Assembly: GCA_003161635.1 (NCBI GenBank)
Contig: PMOA01000045.1
Coordinates: forward strand, 5,993-45,841
Reading direction: 5' to 3'
From: Limisphaerales bacterium
GTDB lineage: Bacteria; Verrucomicrobiota; Verrucomicrobiia; Limisphaerales; UBA11358
Length of the DNA: 39,849 nt
The translations under genes were made by a program, and so were the position numbers. The notes beneath the pieces were generated by a model, which saw nothing but the letters and a program-made list of their open reading frames with translations, was not told the DNA's origin and did no database searches. Position 1 is the stretch's first letter; every line of letters begins with the position of its first letter. This document shows positions 16,070 to 23,783 of this stretch, one piece after another.

Positions 16070-16948
16070 TTTCTTCGACGCTGGTTTCCACCGTTTGTGG
16101 ACCCAGAACCAGTTGGCCGGGTCGCGGCGGACGGCGGCTTCAAAAGCGCGGTTGACGTCGCCCATGATTTCCCCGGACGGACGGGGACGGTTATTTTCGT
16201 GCGTGGGAATTTTTTCGCCGAGTTCGATCCGCCATTTCGCCAGTGCGACGCGGTAGCAGAAGCCGGTGAAGAGTTCGCACTGATAACGCAAGGCCAACAC
16301 GGCGGGCGCGAGCGTGGTGGAACAGTCGTGGCCGAGGAACGGTGCCCGGAGGCCGTTGGAGCTTTGGTCGGTGAGCAGGCCGAGGAGGACGCCCCCCCGG
16401 TTCATCGCAGTGCGGAGCAGCGGGCCGTCGGCGCGGCGCTCGAAGTAAAGGCAGCCGCTGCGCGTGCGCAAATCCTGCATGAGCCGGTTGAACGCAGGCT
16501 GCTTGAGTGCGCGGTAGGTTGTGGCGCTCTGGTAATCCGGCCGGACGTCCTGGATCCGCGCGTTAAGCTCGAAGTTGCCGAAGTGGCCGATGGCGATGAC
16601 GGCGCTGCGCGGCGGCTCGTCGCCGGATTTTTGCGGCAGGCGGTCAATGCCGGCAAATTCGATGTGCGGCCGCAATTCCTCAAAACCCATCGCGGCGGTT
16701 TTGATGGCGCTGGCGTAATTTTCGCCAATGCGCCGGAAATTTTCCCGGGCCAGCGCGCGGATTTCATCCGGCGATTTTTCATGGCCGAAGCACAGGGTCA
16801 GGTTTTTCAACGCCACGCGCCGGTGCCGCGCGTCGAGCCAAAAGGCCAGCCCGCCACCCGCGCGACCGAGGCGCGCGACGAAGGGGAGCGGCAACGCCTG
16901 AATCACCGCGACGAGTGTGCGGGCGGGCCAGTAAATCAGCGTGTCCAT
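16016..16948 (-). CDS. Lipid A biosynthesis acyltransferase (LpxL/HtrB family)
   Basis: An inner-membrane acyltransferase that adds a secondary acyl chain to Kdo-lipid A. The catalytic HX4E motif is GHFGNFE (His122, Glu127). N-terminal hydrophobic segments precede FWLDARHRRVALKNL, a common LpxL feature, and DQSSNGLRAPFLG and PANWFWVHKRWK are the later family motifs. The 310 residues match the family. Which chain (lauroyl or myristoyl type) cannot be told. The C-terminal tail after HKRWKPASKK is encoded by a heptamer array, so it is probably not conserved. lpxK ends 2 bases upstream of the start, and the stop overlaps the waaF start (GTGA); the three genes form one transcription unit. Confidence 0.9.
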   Translation of the reverse strand: MDTLIYWPARTLVAVIQALPLPFVARLGRAGGGLAFWLDARHRRVALKNLTLCFGHEKSPDEIRALARENFRRIGENYASAIKTAAMGFEELRPHIEFAGIDRLPQKSGDEPPRSAVIAIGHFGNFELNARIQDVRPDYQSATTYRALKQPAFNRLMQDLRTRSGCLYFERRADGPLLRTAMNRGGVLLGLLTDQSSNGLRAPFLGHDCSTTLAPAVLALRYQCELFTGFCYRVALAKWRIELGEKIPTHENNRPRPSGEIMGDVNRAFEAAVRRDPANWFWVHKRWKPASKKDDGRASSVESQQPRIAA

Positions 16949-16950
16949 TT

Positions 16951-18123
16951 TTAGCGAAAACAGATTTTGCGGACGCAGTCCTGAAAGTCGTTTGCGCCGC
17001 TGACGATTTGGATTTCGACACGCATGAAATAAATCGGCAGGTCTCGCCGGTCAATTTTGGGAAAACGCACGGCGTCTTTTTGCGTGGTGATGATGGTGAC
17101 GGCCTGGCGTTTCTTGCCGCGATTGATGACGTTGAGAATTTCCTGTTGGGTGAAGCGGTGATGATCGGCAAAGCGTTTGGAATAAACCAGTTCCGCGCCG
17201 AGTTTTACGAGGCTTTGCTCGAAACTTTCCGGTTGCGCGATGCCGCTGAGCGACGCGACTTTATGGCCGCGCAGAATTTCCAGCCCGCGCCGTTCGCCGG
17301 TGAAAACGTCCTCGAGGTAAAGCGGATGATGCACACATTCAATGATCGCGGCTTCGGGATTGAATTCTGATATCCGCCGGCGGAGTTCGGCGGTGTGGCC
17401 GTCGCTTTTGGTGATGAAAATCGTCTGGGCCCGCGCGAGGTGCGACGGCGGCTCGCGCAAGGTGCCGCGCGGGAGTAGATGTTCGTTGCCGAACGGCTGC
17501 TGGCGGTCAATCAACACCACGTCATGGCGCCGCCCGCGCAAGTCCCAATACTGAAAACCGTCGTCGAGCAGCAGCGTGTCGCAGCCGAATTTTTCAATCG
17601 CATAGCGCCCGCTCTTCACGCGGTTCTTGTCCACGAGAACGACGACGTCCTTCAAGTTCGACGCAAGCATGTAAGGTTCGTCGCCGGCCATTTCTGAATC
17701 GAGCAACAATGATTTGCCGTCGGACACGACGCGCGGCGGGGTCTGGTCTTCGCGCAGCAGGATTTTGTTGAGCAGCCATTGATGAAACGGCGGCGGTTTG
17801 GAACGGTAGCCGCGCGAGAGAATCGCGACGTTGCGCCCGGCATCGCGCAATTCGCGGGCGAATTTTTCCACGACCGGCGTTTTACCCGTGCCGCCGACGG
17901 TCAGGTTGCCGATGGCGATGACCTGGACGCCCAGCGTCTTGTCGCGGAGGATGCGCACGTTGTAAAGCCAGCGGCGCATTTTGACGCCGACCTGGAAAAC
18001 CTTCGAGCTGCCAAACAAAATCCCGCGCATCAACACCGCCTTGGTGTCGCGGCGTTCCCCGAAGATAACTTCGAGGGCAAAGGTTTCGAGACTTTCCGCC
18101 CAGACCCGGAATTTTTCGCGCAT
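16951..18123 (-). CDS. lpxK: Tetraacyldisaccharide 4'-kinase
   Basis: LpxK phosphorylates the 4' position of the lipid A disaccharide, giving lipid IVA, at the inner-membrane surface. The P-loop is [11 protein letters not shown] (72-82), preceded by the usual VIAIGN strand. Further motifs are [31 protein letters not shown] and HHRFTQQE. The 390 residues are slightly longer than E. coli LpxK (328), mainly in an insertion after [10 protein letters not shown]. The ATG at 18123 begins a basic, amphipathic N-terminus. It is the first gene of the lpxK-lpxL-waaF run and is followed after 2 bases by the acyltransferase gene. Confidence 0.94.
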   Translation of the reverse strand: MREKFRVWAESLETFALEVIFGERRDTKAVLMRGILFGSSKVFQVGVKMRRWLYNVRILRDKTLGVQVIAIGNLTVGGTGKTPVVEKFARELRDAGRNVAILSRGYRSKPPPFHQWLLNKILLREDQTPPRVVSDGKSLLLDSEMAGDEPYMLASNLKDVVVLVDKNRVKSGRYAIEKFGCDTLLLDDGFQYWDLRGRRHDVVLIDRQQPFGNEHLLPRGTLREPPSHLARAQTIFITKSDGHTAELRRRISEFNPEAAIIECVHHPLYLEDVFTGERRGLEILRGHKVASLSGIAQPESFEQSLVKLGAELVYSKRFADHHRFTQQEILNVINRGKKRQAVTIITTQKDAVRFPKIDRRDLPIYFMRVEIQIVSGANDFQDCVRKICFR

Positions 18124-18426
18124 GCCGCGTCAGTGTGCCAAGAGATGAAGGTTGCGGCAAGAATTGGCAGCTTGAATTAGTGGAAGAGGATTATTGGCAG
18201 ACTGGAATTTTTGGACTGCGCTGGCAGAGCGCAGCGGCGACAGCGCCTTTGAGAAGAAACTGTGCCGTCGCCCGGTGCCAAAGCGGCGTCGCGCTTCGCT
18301 TGCCGCCGCAGTCCAAGATTCCCCATTTTGAATACACGCCTTGGTGATTCATTGGACGAGTTGAGCCAAAGAGATTCGCTGACCCCCGGTTTGCGGGGAC
18401 GCTCGTTTCGCCAGTCAAGCCAACCA
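18124..18426. other. Intergenic region upstream of lpxK
   Basis: Contains copy B of the inverted-repeat element (18211-18316) and no gene. The flanks (18124-18210 and 18317-18426) show no clear promoter or terminator. Confidence 0.6.
18211..18316. repeat. 106-base element with TTGGACTGCG terminal inverted repeats, copy B
   Basis: It begins TTGGACTGCG and ends CGCAGTCCAA, in the opposite orientation to copy A (12974-13069). The left and right 35-45 bases match copy A closely. The middle (about 18246-18275) is unrelated in sequence and about 10 bases longer. Confidence 0.85.
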
Positions 18427-18900
18427 TCAGAATCCCATCCGCGCTATTTCGCTTTGCAACGCCGCTTGAAATTGCTGCATATCGGCAGCGGTCGGCTTGT
18501 ACCCCTGCTGCTTGGGCACGACCCCCAGCCGCCCGGTTTGGTCGAGATACCACTCGGCCTGCTGGCCGTCGCTGAAGGCGACCTTGCCGCTGACAATCGC
18601 GCCGGGTCGCGCCAATTGATCCACCGTCACGGACACGCCGCCGGGCATGCCCGGTGGCTCGGCGGGTGGCGGAGTGCTTTTCTTGTCGGCGGGTTTTGTC
18701 GCCTCGGCAACCGGCGCGGCAACTTTGGGCGGTTCCGGATCTTTCGGCGTCAATTTCAAATCGTCCACCAGGAAACGCACTTCCATGTAAGTTAGCTTCA
18801 GGCCGAGCTCCGACGCGAGCCGGCTTTGAATTTGAGAAATGGTTGCGCCGTCCGCAATCCAAGCGGCGACTTTTTGGCGTTGGGACTCGTCCAGATTCAT
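18427..18900 (-). CDS. Uncharacterised protein, helical N-terminus and Pro-rich linker
   Basis: 157 residues, not recognised as a named family. The N-terminal 50 residues (MNLDESQRQKVAAWIADG, then ISQIQSRLASELGLKLTYMEVRFLVDDL) look like a small helical domain. Residues 52-88 are a Pro/Ala/Lys linker, and the C-terminal part (about 88-157) has short strands, VSVTVDQLARPGAIVSGKV and AEWYLDQTGRLGV, then a final helix. No signal peptide or membrane span is visible, so it is probably cytoplasmic. The start ATG at 18900 lies 13 bases after sufC on the same strand, which suggests cotranscription with suf, although there is no functional link in the sequence. It holds the position where sufD would be expected. 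Confidence 0.75.
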   Translation of the reverse strand: MNLDESQRQKVAAWIADGATISQIQSRLASELGLKLTYMEVRFLVDDLKLTPKDPEPPKVAAPVAEATKPADKKSTPPPAEPPGMPGGVSVTVDQLARPGAIVSGKVAFSDGQQAEWYLDQTGRLGVVPKQQGYKPTAADMQQFQAALQSEIARMGF

Positions 18901-18913
18901 GCCGCCAGTTTAA

Positions 18914-19672
18914 CTACGCGCCCTTGGTAATCCAGTCGTAACCTTTGGCTTCGAGTTCGAGCGCAAGTTGTTTGTCGCCGGACTTCACGATGCGGCCATC
19001 GTAAAGCACATGGACAAAATCGGGAATGATGAAATTCAACAACCGCTGATAATGCGTGATGACGAGCTGTGCGCTGTCGGGCCGCTTCAGCTTGTTGACG
19101 CCGCCGGCGACAATGCGCAGCGCGTCAATGTCGAGGCCGGAATCGGTTTCGTCGAGGATGGCGAGTTTTGGTTCGAGCACGGCCATCTGGAAAATTTCGT
19201 TGCGCTTCTTTTCGCCGCCGGAAAAGCCCTCGTTCACCGAGCGCCGCAGCAAATCCTCGTTTAATTCCAGCAATTTGATTTTGTCTTTGACGAGGTTGAG
19301 GAATTCCATCGCGTCGAGCTCGGACTCGCCTTTCGACTTGCGAATTTCGTTGAGTGCCGCTTTCAAAAAATAGGTGCTGTTCACGCCAGGAATTTCGACC
19401 GGATATTGGAAAGCGAGGAACAGGCCTTCGCGGGCGCGTTCCTCGGGATCAAGTTCGAGCAGGTCCTTGCCGTTGTAAATGACGTCGCCGCCGGTCACGT
19501 CGTAACCGGCGCGCCCGGCCAGCACGGCGGCCAGCGTGCTCTTGCCGCTGCCGTTCGGCCCCATGACGGCGTGGACCTCGCCCGCGTTGATGGTCAGGTT
19601 GATGCCCTTGAGGATTTGCTTGCCCTCAACGCCCGCGCTGAGGTTTTTGATTTCGAGAATCGGTTTGCTCAT
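18914..19672 (-). CDS. sufC: Fe-S cluster assembly ATPase SufC
   Basis: SufC is the ABC-type ATPase of the SufBCD scaffold that assembles iron-sulfur clusters in the cytoplasm. Walker A is GPNGSGKS (38-45), and the SufC-specific FLAFQYPVEIPGV segment follows. The signature is FSGGEKKRNEI, and Walker B is LAILDETDSGLDIDAL, which is the SufC form (DETDSGLD instead of DEP). The 252 residues match the family. It lies about 105 bases downstream of sufB, with an inverted hexamer repeat in the gap. No sufD, sufS or sufU/E follows; a 157-residue protein of unknown function comes next. Confidence 0.96.
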   Translation of the reverse strand: MSKPILEIKNLSAGVEGKQILKGINLTINAGEVHAVMGPNGSGKSTLAAVLAGRAGYDVTGGDVIYNGKDLLELDPEERAREGLFLAFQYPVEIPGVNSTYFLKAALNEIRKSKGESELDAMEFLNLVKDKIKLLELNEDLLRRSVNEGFSGGEKKRNEIFQMAVLEPKLAILDETDSGLDIDALRIVAGGVNKLKRPDSAQLVITHYQRLLNFIIPDFVHVLYDGRIVKSGDKQLALELEAKGYDWITKGA

Positions 19673-19706
19673 CGTTTGTTCGGTTAAATCATCACCATTC
19701 AGTTTT

Positions 19707-19773
19707 TCGTCCTCGTCCTCGTAATCGTCCTCGTAATCGAAACCGGACGAATCGAGGACGAGGACGAGGAGGA
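19707..19773. repeat. Hexamer-type inverted repeat between sufB and sufC
   Basis: CGTCCTCGTCCTCGTAATCG-type units (19707-19741) face GAGGACGAGGACGAGGAG (about 19754-19773). The arms could pair, which would give a stem-loop in the sufB-sufC transcript. Confidence 0.7.
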
Positions 19774-19777
19774 GATA

Positions 19778-21226
19778 TTACCCCACACTGCCTTCCAAAC
19801 TCACGCCCAAAAGTTTCTGCGCTTCGACGGCGAATTCCATCGGCAGTTCCTTGAACACTTCCTTGCAGAAACCGTTCACGATCAGGTTCACGGCGTCCTG
19901 CGTGGAAAGCCCGCGCTGGTTGCAGTAAAATATCTGGTCCTCGCCAATCTTGGACGTCGAGGCTTCGTGTTCGACGGACGACGACGTGTTTTTCACCTCG
20001 ATGTAAGGGAACGTGTGTGCACCGCACTTCGACCCGATCAACATCGAGTCGCACTGTGAAAAATTGCGGGCATTCGTTGCGCTTTTCTGGATTTTCACGA
20101 GGCCACGATAGCTGTTCTGGCCGTGCCCGGCAGAAATGCCCTTCGACACAATCGTACTGTGCGTGTTCTTGCCGATGTGGACCATCTTCGTGCCGGTGTC
20201 AGCCTGCTGGTAATTGTTCGTCACGGCGACGGAATAAAATTCGCCGACCGAGTTGTCGCCCTGCAAAATGCAGCTTGGATATTTCCACGTGATGGCCGAC
20301 CCGGTTTCGACCTGTGTCCAGGAAATTTTCGAGTTTCTGCCCCGGCACAGGCCGCGCTTGGTCACAAAATTGTAGATGCCGCCTTTGCCGTTCTCATCGC
20401 CGGGATACCAGTTCTGCACGGTCGAGTATTTGATTTCTGCGTTGTCGAGCGCGATGAGTTCGACAACCGCCGCGTGAAGCTGGTTTTCATCACGCATCGG
20501 CGCGGTGCAGCCTTCGAGATAGCTCACGTGCGCGCCTTCGTCGGCCACGATGAGCGTGCGTTCAAACTGGCCGGTATTGGCGGCGTTGATGCGGAAATAC
20601 GTCGAAAGCTCCATCGGGCAGCGCACGCCTTTCGGGATGTAGCAGAACGAACCGTCGGTAAAAACGGCGGAGTTCAGCGTGGCAAAAAAATTGTCGGTGT
20701 AGGGCACGACCATCCCGAGGTATTTCTTCACGAGGTCGGGATGTTCCTGCACCGCTTCGCTGAACGAGCAGAAGATGACACCCTTCTCGGCGAGCTGCTT
20801 TTTGAACGTCGTGCCGACCGAAACGCTGTCAAACACCGCGTCCACGGCCACGCCGGCGAGCCGCTCGCGTTCGCGCAGGGGGATGCCGAGTTTCTCGTAG
20901 GTCTCCAGCAATTTCGGATCAACTTCCTCGAGGCTTTTCGGCCCGTCGCCCTTCTTCTTCGGCGCAGAGTAGTAAACGATGTCCTGATAATTGATTTTTT
21001 CGTGATGAACTTTCGGCCAAGTGGGCTCCTGCATCGTTTGCCAGTGCCGAAACGCCTTGAGCCGCCAGTCGGTCAGCCATTCCGGCTCGTTTTTCTTGCG
21101 CGAAATCAGCCGGATGGTGTCCTCGCTCAAGCCCGGCGGCGCGGACTCGGTTTCCACGTCGGTGTAAAAACCGTATTTGTATTCCTGTTTGACCAGGCTC
21201 TCGATGGTATCCGTGGCGGTGCTCAT
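19778..21226 (-). CDS. sufB: Fe-S cluster assembly scaffold protein SufB
   Basis: SufB is the main scaffold subunit on which Fe-S clusters are built. The 482 residues match the family, and the family blocks are present: [19 protein letters not shown] near the N-terminus, [77 protein letters not shown], and at the C-terminus [15 protein letters not shown] and [24 protein letters not shown] at 21226 gives a standard N-terminus. Upstream lies an 8-base A/T-rich repeat (21233-21259) and a large inverted-repeat element, then the Fur-family gene, which may regulate it. Confidence 0.97.
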   Translation of the reverse strand: MSTATDTIESLVKQEYKYGFYTDVETESAPPGLSEDTIRLISRKKNEPEWLTDWRLKAFRHWQTMQEPTWPKVHHEKINYQDIVYYSAPKKKGDGPKSLEEVDPKLLETYEKLGIPLRERERLAGVAVDAVFDSVSVGTTFKKQLAEKGVIFCSFSEAVQEHPDLVKKYLGMVVPYTDNFFATLNSAVFTDGSFCYIPKGVRCPMELSTYFRINAANTGQFERTLIVADEGAHVSYLEGCTAPMRDENQLHAAVVELIALDNAEIKYSTVQNWYPGDENGKGGIYNFVTKRGLCRGRNSKISWTQVETGSAITWKYPSCILQGDNSVGEFYSVAVTNNYQQADTGTKMVHIGKNTHSTIVSKGISAGHGQNSYRGLVKIQKSATNARNFSQCDSMLIGSKCGAHTFPYIEVKNTSSSVEHEASTSKIGEDQIFYCNQRGLSTQDAVNLIVNGFCKEVFKELPMEFAVEAQKLLGVSLEGSVG

Positions 21227-21232
21227 CTTTTT

Positions 21233-21400
21233 GTTAAATCGTTAAATCGTTATATCGTTGGAGCGCAAGTCTCATTAACACCCCGCTTCAGCGAGGTGTT
21301 CAGGCAACCCGAACGAACAGAAACTGTTTCAACAGTTTCCGTCCCGCGCGGAAAACCGTTCATCGTTCCGGTACCCCGCTGAAGCGGGGTGTTAATGAGA
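21233..21400. repeat. Octamer repeat and a 131-base inverted-repeat element upstream of sufB
   Basis: 21233-21259 repeats GTTAAATC (three units, the last GTTATATC). Then TCTCATTAACACCCCGC (21270-21286), inside a hairpin with loop TTCA, is matched in inverted orientation by GCGGGGTGTTAATGAGA ending at 21400. Between them lies the palindrome GAAACTGTT-TC-AACAGTTTC (21320-21339). The element fills most of the gap between the Fur-family gene and sufB; it could be a mobile repeat and also a leader structure. Confidence 0.75.
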
Positions 21401-21410
21401 GGCGATTCAT

Positions 21411-21848
21411 TCATTTCTTCTTTTTGGCGCAATCGGCGCAGAGGCCGTGAACGGCGATTTCGTAGTGATCAATCTTAAATCCTTTTGGCCGGGGAACAAC
21501 CGCCGAATTTCCCGTCAGCGCCACGTCGAACACCGTGCCGCACTCGTCGCAGTAGTAATGACAATGCTCCTCCATGTTCGGGCAAAAGCGCGTCGCGCCG
21601 CGTTCGAGCTGGACCTGGCGCACGAGGTCGCATTGCACCAGCGCATCGAGGCAGTTATAAACCGTGGCCATCGAGATGTCCGGCATGGCCTGCTTGGCGC
21701 GGATGAAAACCTCCTCCGCCGTCGGATGATCGCGCTTCTGCAGCAGCACGTCGTAAACCTGCTGCCGCTGCGGTGTGAAACGGAAACCGCCCGTGCCCAA
21801 CCGTTCGGTCAGGTGATTCTCAACTTCGCTATGGCCGGATGCCTTCAT
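21411..21848 (-). CDS. Fur/PerR-family metalloregulator
   Basis: A 145-residue Fur-superfamily repressor. The winged helix contains FTPQRQQVYDVLL and the recognition part DISMATVYNCLDAL. Two CXXC pairs (Cys100/103 and Cys137/140) form the structural zinc site. The regulatory site by alignment has His41 (HPTAEE), His95 and His97, but the residue that is Asp in PerR and Glu in many Fur proteins appears to be Cys89 (ATRFC). ATG at 21848 was chosen: the longer frame starts with TTG at 21887, almost touching the operator, with no room for promoter or ribosome site. The sufBC genes follow on the same strand. PerR-like or Fur-like sensing cannot be settled from sequence. Confidence 0.92.
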   Translation of the reverse strand: MKASGHSEVENHLTERLGTGGFRFTPQRQQVYDVLLQKRDHPTAEEVFIRAKQAMPDISMATVYNCLDALVQCDLVRQVQLERGATRFCPNMEEHCHYYCDECGTVFDVALTGNSAVVPRPKGFKIDHYEIAVHGLCADCAKKKK

Positions 21849-21888
21849 TGCTGCTAACAATGTTGCTGCGGGGATGGGGTAAGTCAAG

Positions 21889-21907
21889 ATTTAGAATAAT
21901 TCTAAAT
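21889..21907 (-). promoter_or_regulatory. Fur/PerR-type operator, perfect 9-1-9 palindrome
   Basis: ATTTAGAAT-A-ATTCTAAAT, matching the 7-1-7 Per/Fur box layout (TTAGAAT A ATTCTAA at 21891-21905). It lies 41 bases upstream of the chosen start of the Fur-family gene and contains TAGAAT, a possible -10 box, so autoregulation is likely. Confidence 0.85.
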
Positions 21908-22223
21908 TTTAGGCCGACGCTGCCGGACGCTGCCGCTAAACTGGCCGATGAGGTTCGGAGGGTCGGAGCGCGGCTGTGGTTGCAGACCCAGCCGCAGCGG
22001 GTCGAAATAGCCGGATGTGCTGTCCCGATCTGATCGGGAGTGCCTCCACACACAACCGTGCTTCAGGGGCAGTGATAAGATGCGCCTGATTTGGGCTTTA
22101 TCCGTCGGGGCGGCGACGCCGGTGGATTTTTATATAAATTCGGCGGTGCCGGTATCTATTCAGTGAAGGTGATGGGGCAAATTGTGCTGAGACGTCAATG
22201 GAATCGCGGCAAAACGCAAAACT
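21908..22223. other. Intergenic region between the divergent Fur-family and lipoprotein genes
   Basis: No gene. A GGAG-headed imperfect hairpin (GCGGCTG at 21970-21976 with CAGCCGC at 21989-21995) is REP-like. An A/T-rich patch at 22130-22141 (TTTTTATATAAATT) may be part of the promoter of the plus-strand lipoprotein gene, but no convincing -35 box was found at the right distance. Confidence 0.5.
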
Positions 22224-23612
22224 ATGAAGACGACAATCAAATCACTGGGGGCGGTCATTCTTGGCGGCGGACTATTTATCAGTGGCTGCGCCAAAAAGCA
22301 AATGACGTCGTTTCAGTCGCTTAAAAATCCGGAGGTTGCGGCCCAGTTGAAATCATTCGTTGCGGAAAAGGAGGCGCAGGCGAACGCGGCGACGAACAAA
22401 ATGCCATCCGAGTTCCAGGCGTTTTTTGCAGTCGCGGCCAAAGGCGACTGGCTGGCGGTCAGCAACGCGTTCGTAGAATTCCGAAAGCACGCGGGACAAT
22501 ACGAGCACTCCGGCAAAACCGATGAGCGTTTGCGTGGCACGGCGTGGCAAGCAGTGTTGGAGACTTGGGGCGCGTTGGATGCTTTCGGCGAGGGCGATGA
22601 AAAATACTCCGCGATGTTTGGCAACTACATTATTGAATCCATCCCGGCAGGCAGCATTTATTTTGGCGGGACCGACCCTGGCCGATTCATTGTAACTGCA
22701 TTACAGAAATCGCACGTGAAGGCGGATCCGTTCTTCACACTCACCCAGAATGCGCTGGCGGACAGCAGCCATCTCGATTATCTGCGCGGCATGTATGGGG
22801 ATAAAATTCATGTCCCCACAACCAACGACTCGCAAAAATGCTTCCAAGATTACATGGAAGACGCCCAGAAACGGCTGCAAAATCATCAACTCAGGCCGGG
22901 GGAAGATGTAAGAACCGGGCCGGATGGCAAGATCCAGGTCAGCGGCCAGGTCGCCGTGATGCAAATCAACGGCCTGATGGTCAAACTCATCCTGGACAAA
23001 AATCCCGACCGCGAATTTTACATCGAGGAAAGTTTCCCGTTCGACTGGATGTATCCGCATCTCGAACCGCACGGCCTGATTTTCAAAATCAACCGCCAGC
23101 CGTTGTCAAAATTGTCCGACGAAATCGTCGAGCAGGACCACGATTACTGGACAAAGCTGGTGCAGCCGATGATCGGTGATTGGTTGCATGACGACACATC
23201 GGTCGGGGAAATCGCCGCGTTCGCCAAAAAAACTTTTGGAAAACAGGATTTCAGCGGTTTCACGGGCGATCCGCGTTTCATTCAAAACGCCTACGCCCAC
23301 AGGATGTTTTCCAAGCTGCGGAGCTCCCACGGCGGGCTTTATGCGTGGCGCCTGAAACAGGCCGCTGGCGCCGAGGAGAAGGAGCGCATGGCGCGTGAGG
23401 CGGACTTCGCCTTCCGGCAGGCTTGGGCGCTGTGTCCGTACTCGCCCGAGGCGGTTTTCCGGTATGTAAATTTGCTGATTGAGCAAAAGCGGATTGCCGA
23501 CGCGCTTATTGTGGCGGAAACCGCGGCGCAAATGCCATCAATGCAAGGCAAGGATGGCGAGCAATTGCGCAACCTGGTCGGACAACTGCAAAAATTCCAG
23601 AAGGCGAAGTAA
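22224..23612 (+). CDS. Large lipoprotein of unknown function, helical C-terminus
   Basis: 462 residues with a clear lipoprotein signal: MKTTIKSLGAVILGGGLF, then lipobox ISGC with the lipidated Cys at 22. The next part is helical and Ala/Lys-rich. A central region has conserved-looking aromatic blocks, SIYFGGTDPGRF (about 140-155), VMQINGLMVKLI, and FYIEESFPFDWMYPHLEPHGL (about 265-285). The last 120 residues are helical with a TPR-like spacing (FRQAWALCPYSPEAVFRYVNLLIEQKR, DALIVAETAAQM). I recall similar ends on large membrane glycosyltransferase-type proteins of this phylum, but I cannot name the family and claim no function. It stands alone on the plus strand, 171 bases before the MFS gene. 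Confidence 0.8.
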   Translation: MKTTIKSLGAVILGGGLFISGCAKKQMTSFQSLKNPEVAAQLKSFVAEKEAQANAATNKMPSEFQAFFAVAAKGDWLAVSNAFVEFRKHAGQYEHSGKTDERLRGTAWQAVLETWGALDAFGEGDEKYSAMFGNYIIESIPAGSIYFGGTDPGRFIVTALQKSHVKADPFFTLTQNALADSSHLDYLRGMYGDKIHVPTTNDSQKCFQDYMEDAQKRLQNHQLRPGEDVRTGPDGKIQVSGQVAVMQINGLMVKLILDKNPDREFYIEESFPFDWMYPHLEPHGLIFKINRQPLSKLSDEIVEQDHDYWTKLVQPMIGDWLHDDTSVGEIAAFAKKTFGKQDFSGFTGDPRFIQNAYAHRMFSKLRSSHGGLYAWRLKQAAGAEEKERMAREADFAFRQAWALCPYSPEAVFRYVNLLIEQKRIADALIVAETAAQMPSMQGKDGEQLRNLVGQLQKFQKAK

Positions 23613-23783
23613 CCGTCATCCGACGGGAAGTAACGGCTGTTGCTTTTATGAACATTCACGCGGTCGGGCGGTTCAGCCGGCCAATTCTGGAAGCCCGCCG
23701 GACGCGTGATTGCCTCCCAGCCGGCTTTGCGCAAAAGTTAACCGTTGAAAAACGGCGTGTTCTTCTGCTAACAACGCACCAGC

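Noticed and set aside
20123-21382. Open frame of 419 codons on the plus strand opposite sufB
   Set aside because: Antisense to a highly conserved gene; the start region lies inside sufB.
21889-21907. Reading the palindrome as a Rho-independent terminator
   Set aside because: It is A/T-rich without a GC stem or a T-run and sits upstream of a regulator gene; the 7-1-7 Fur/Per layout explains it better.
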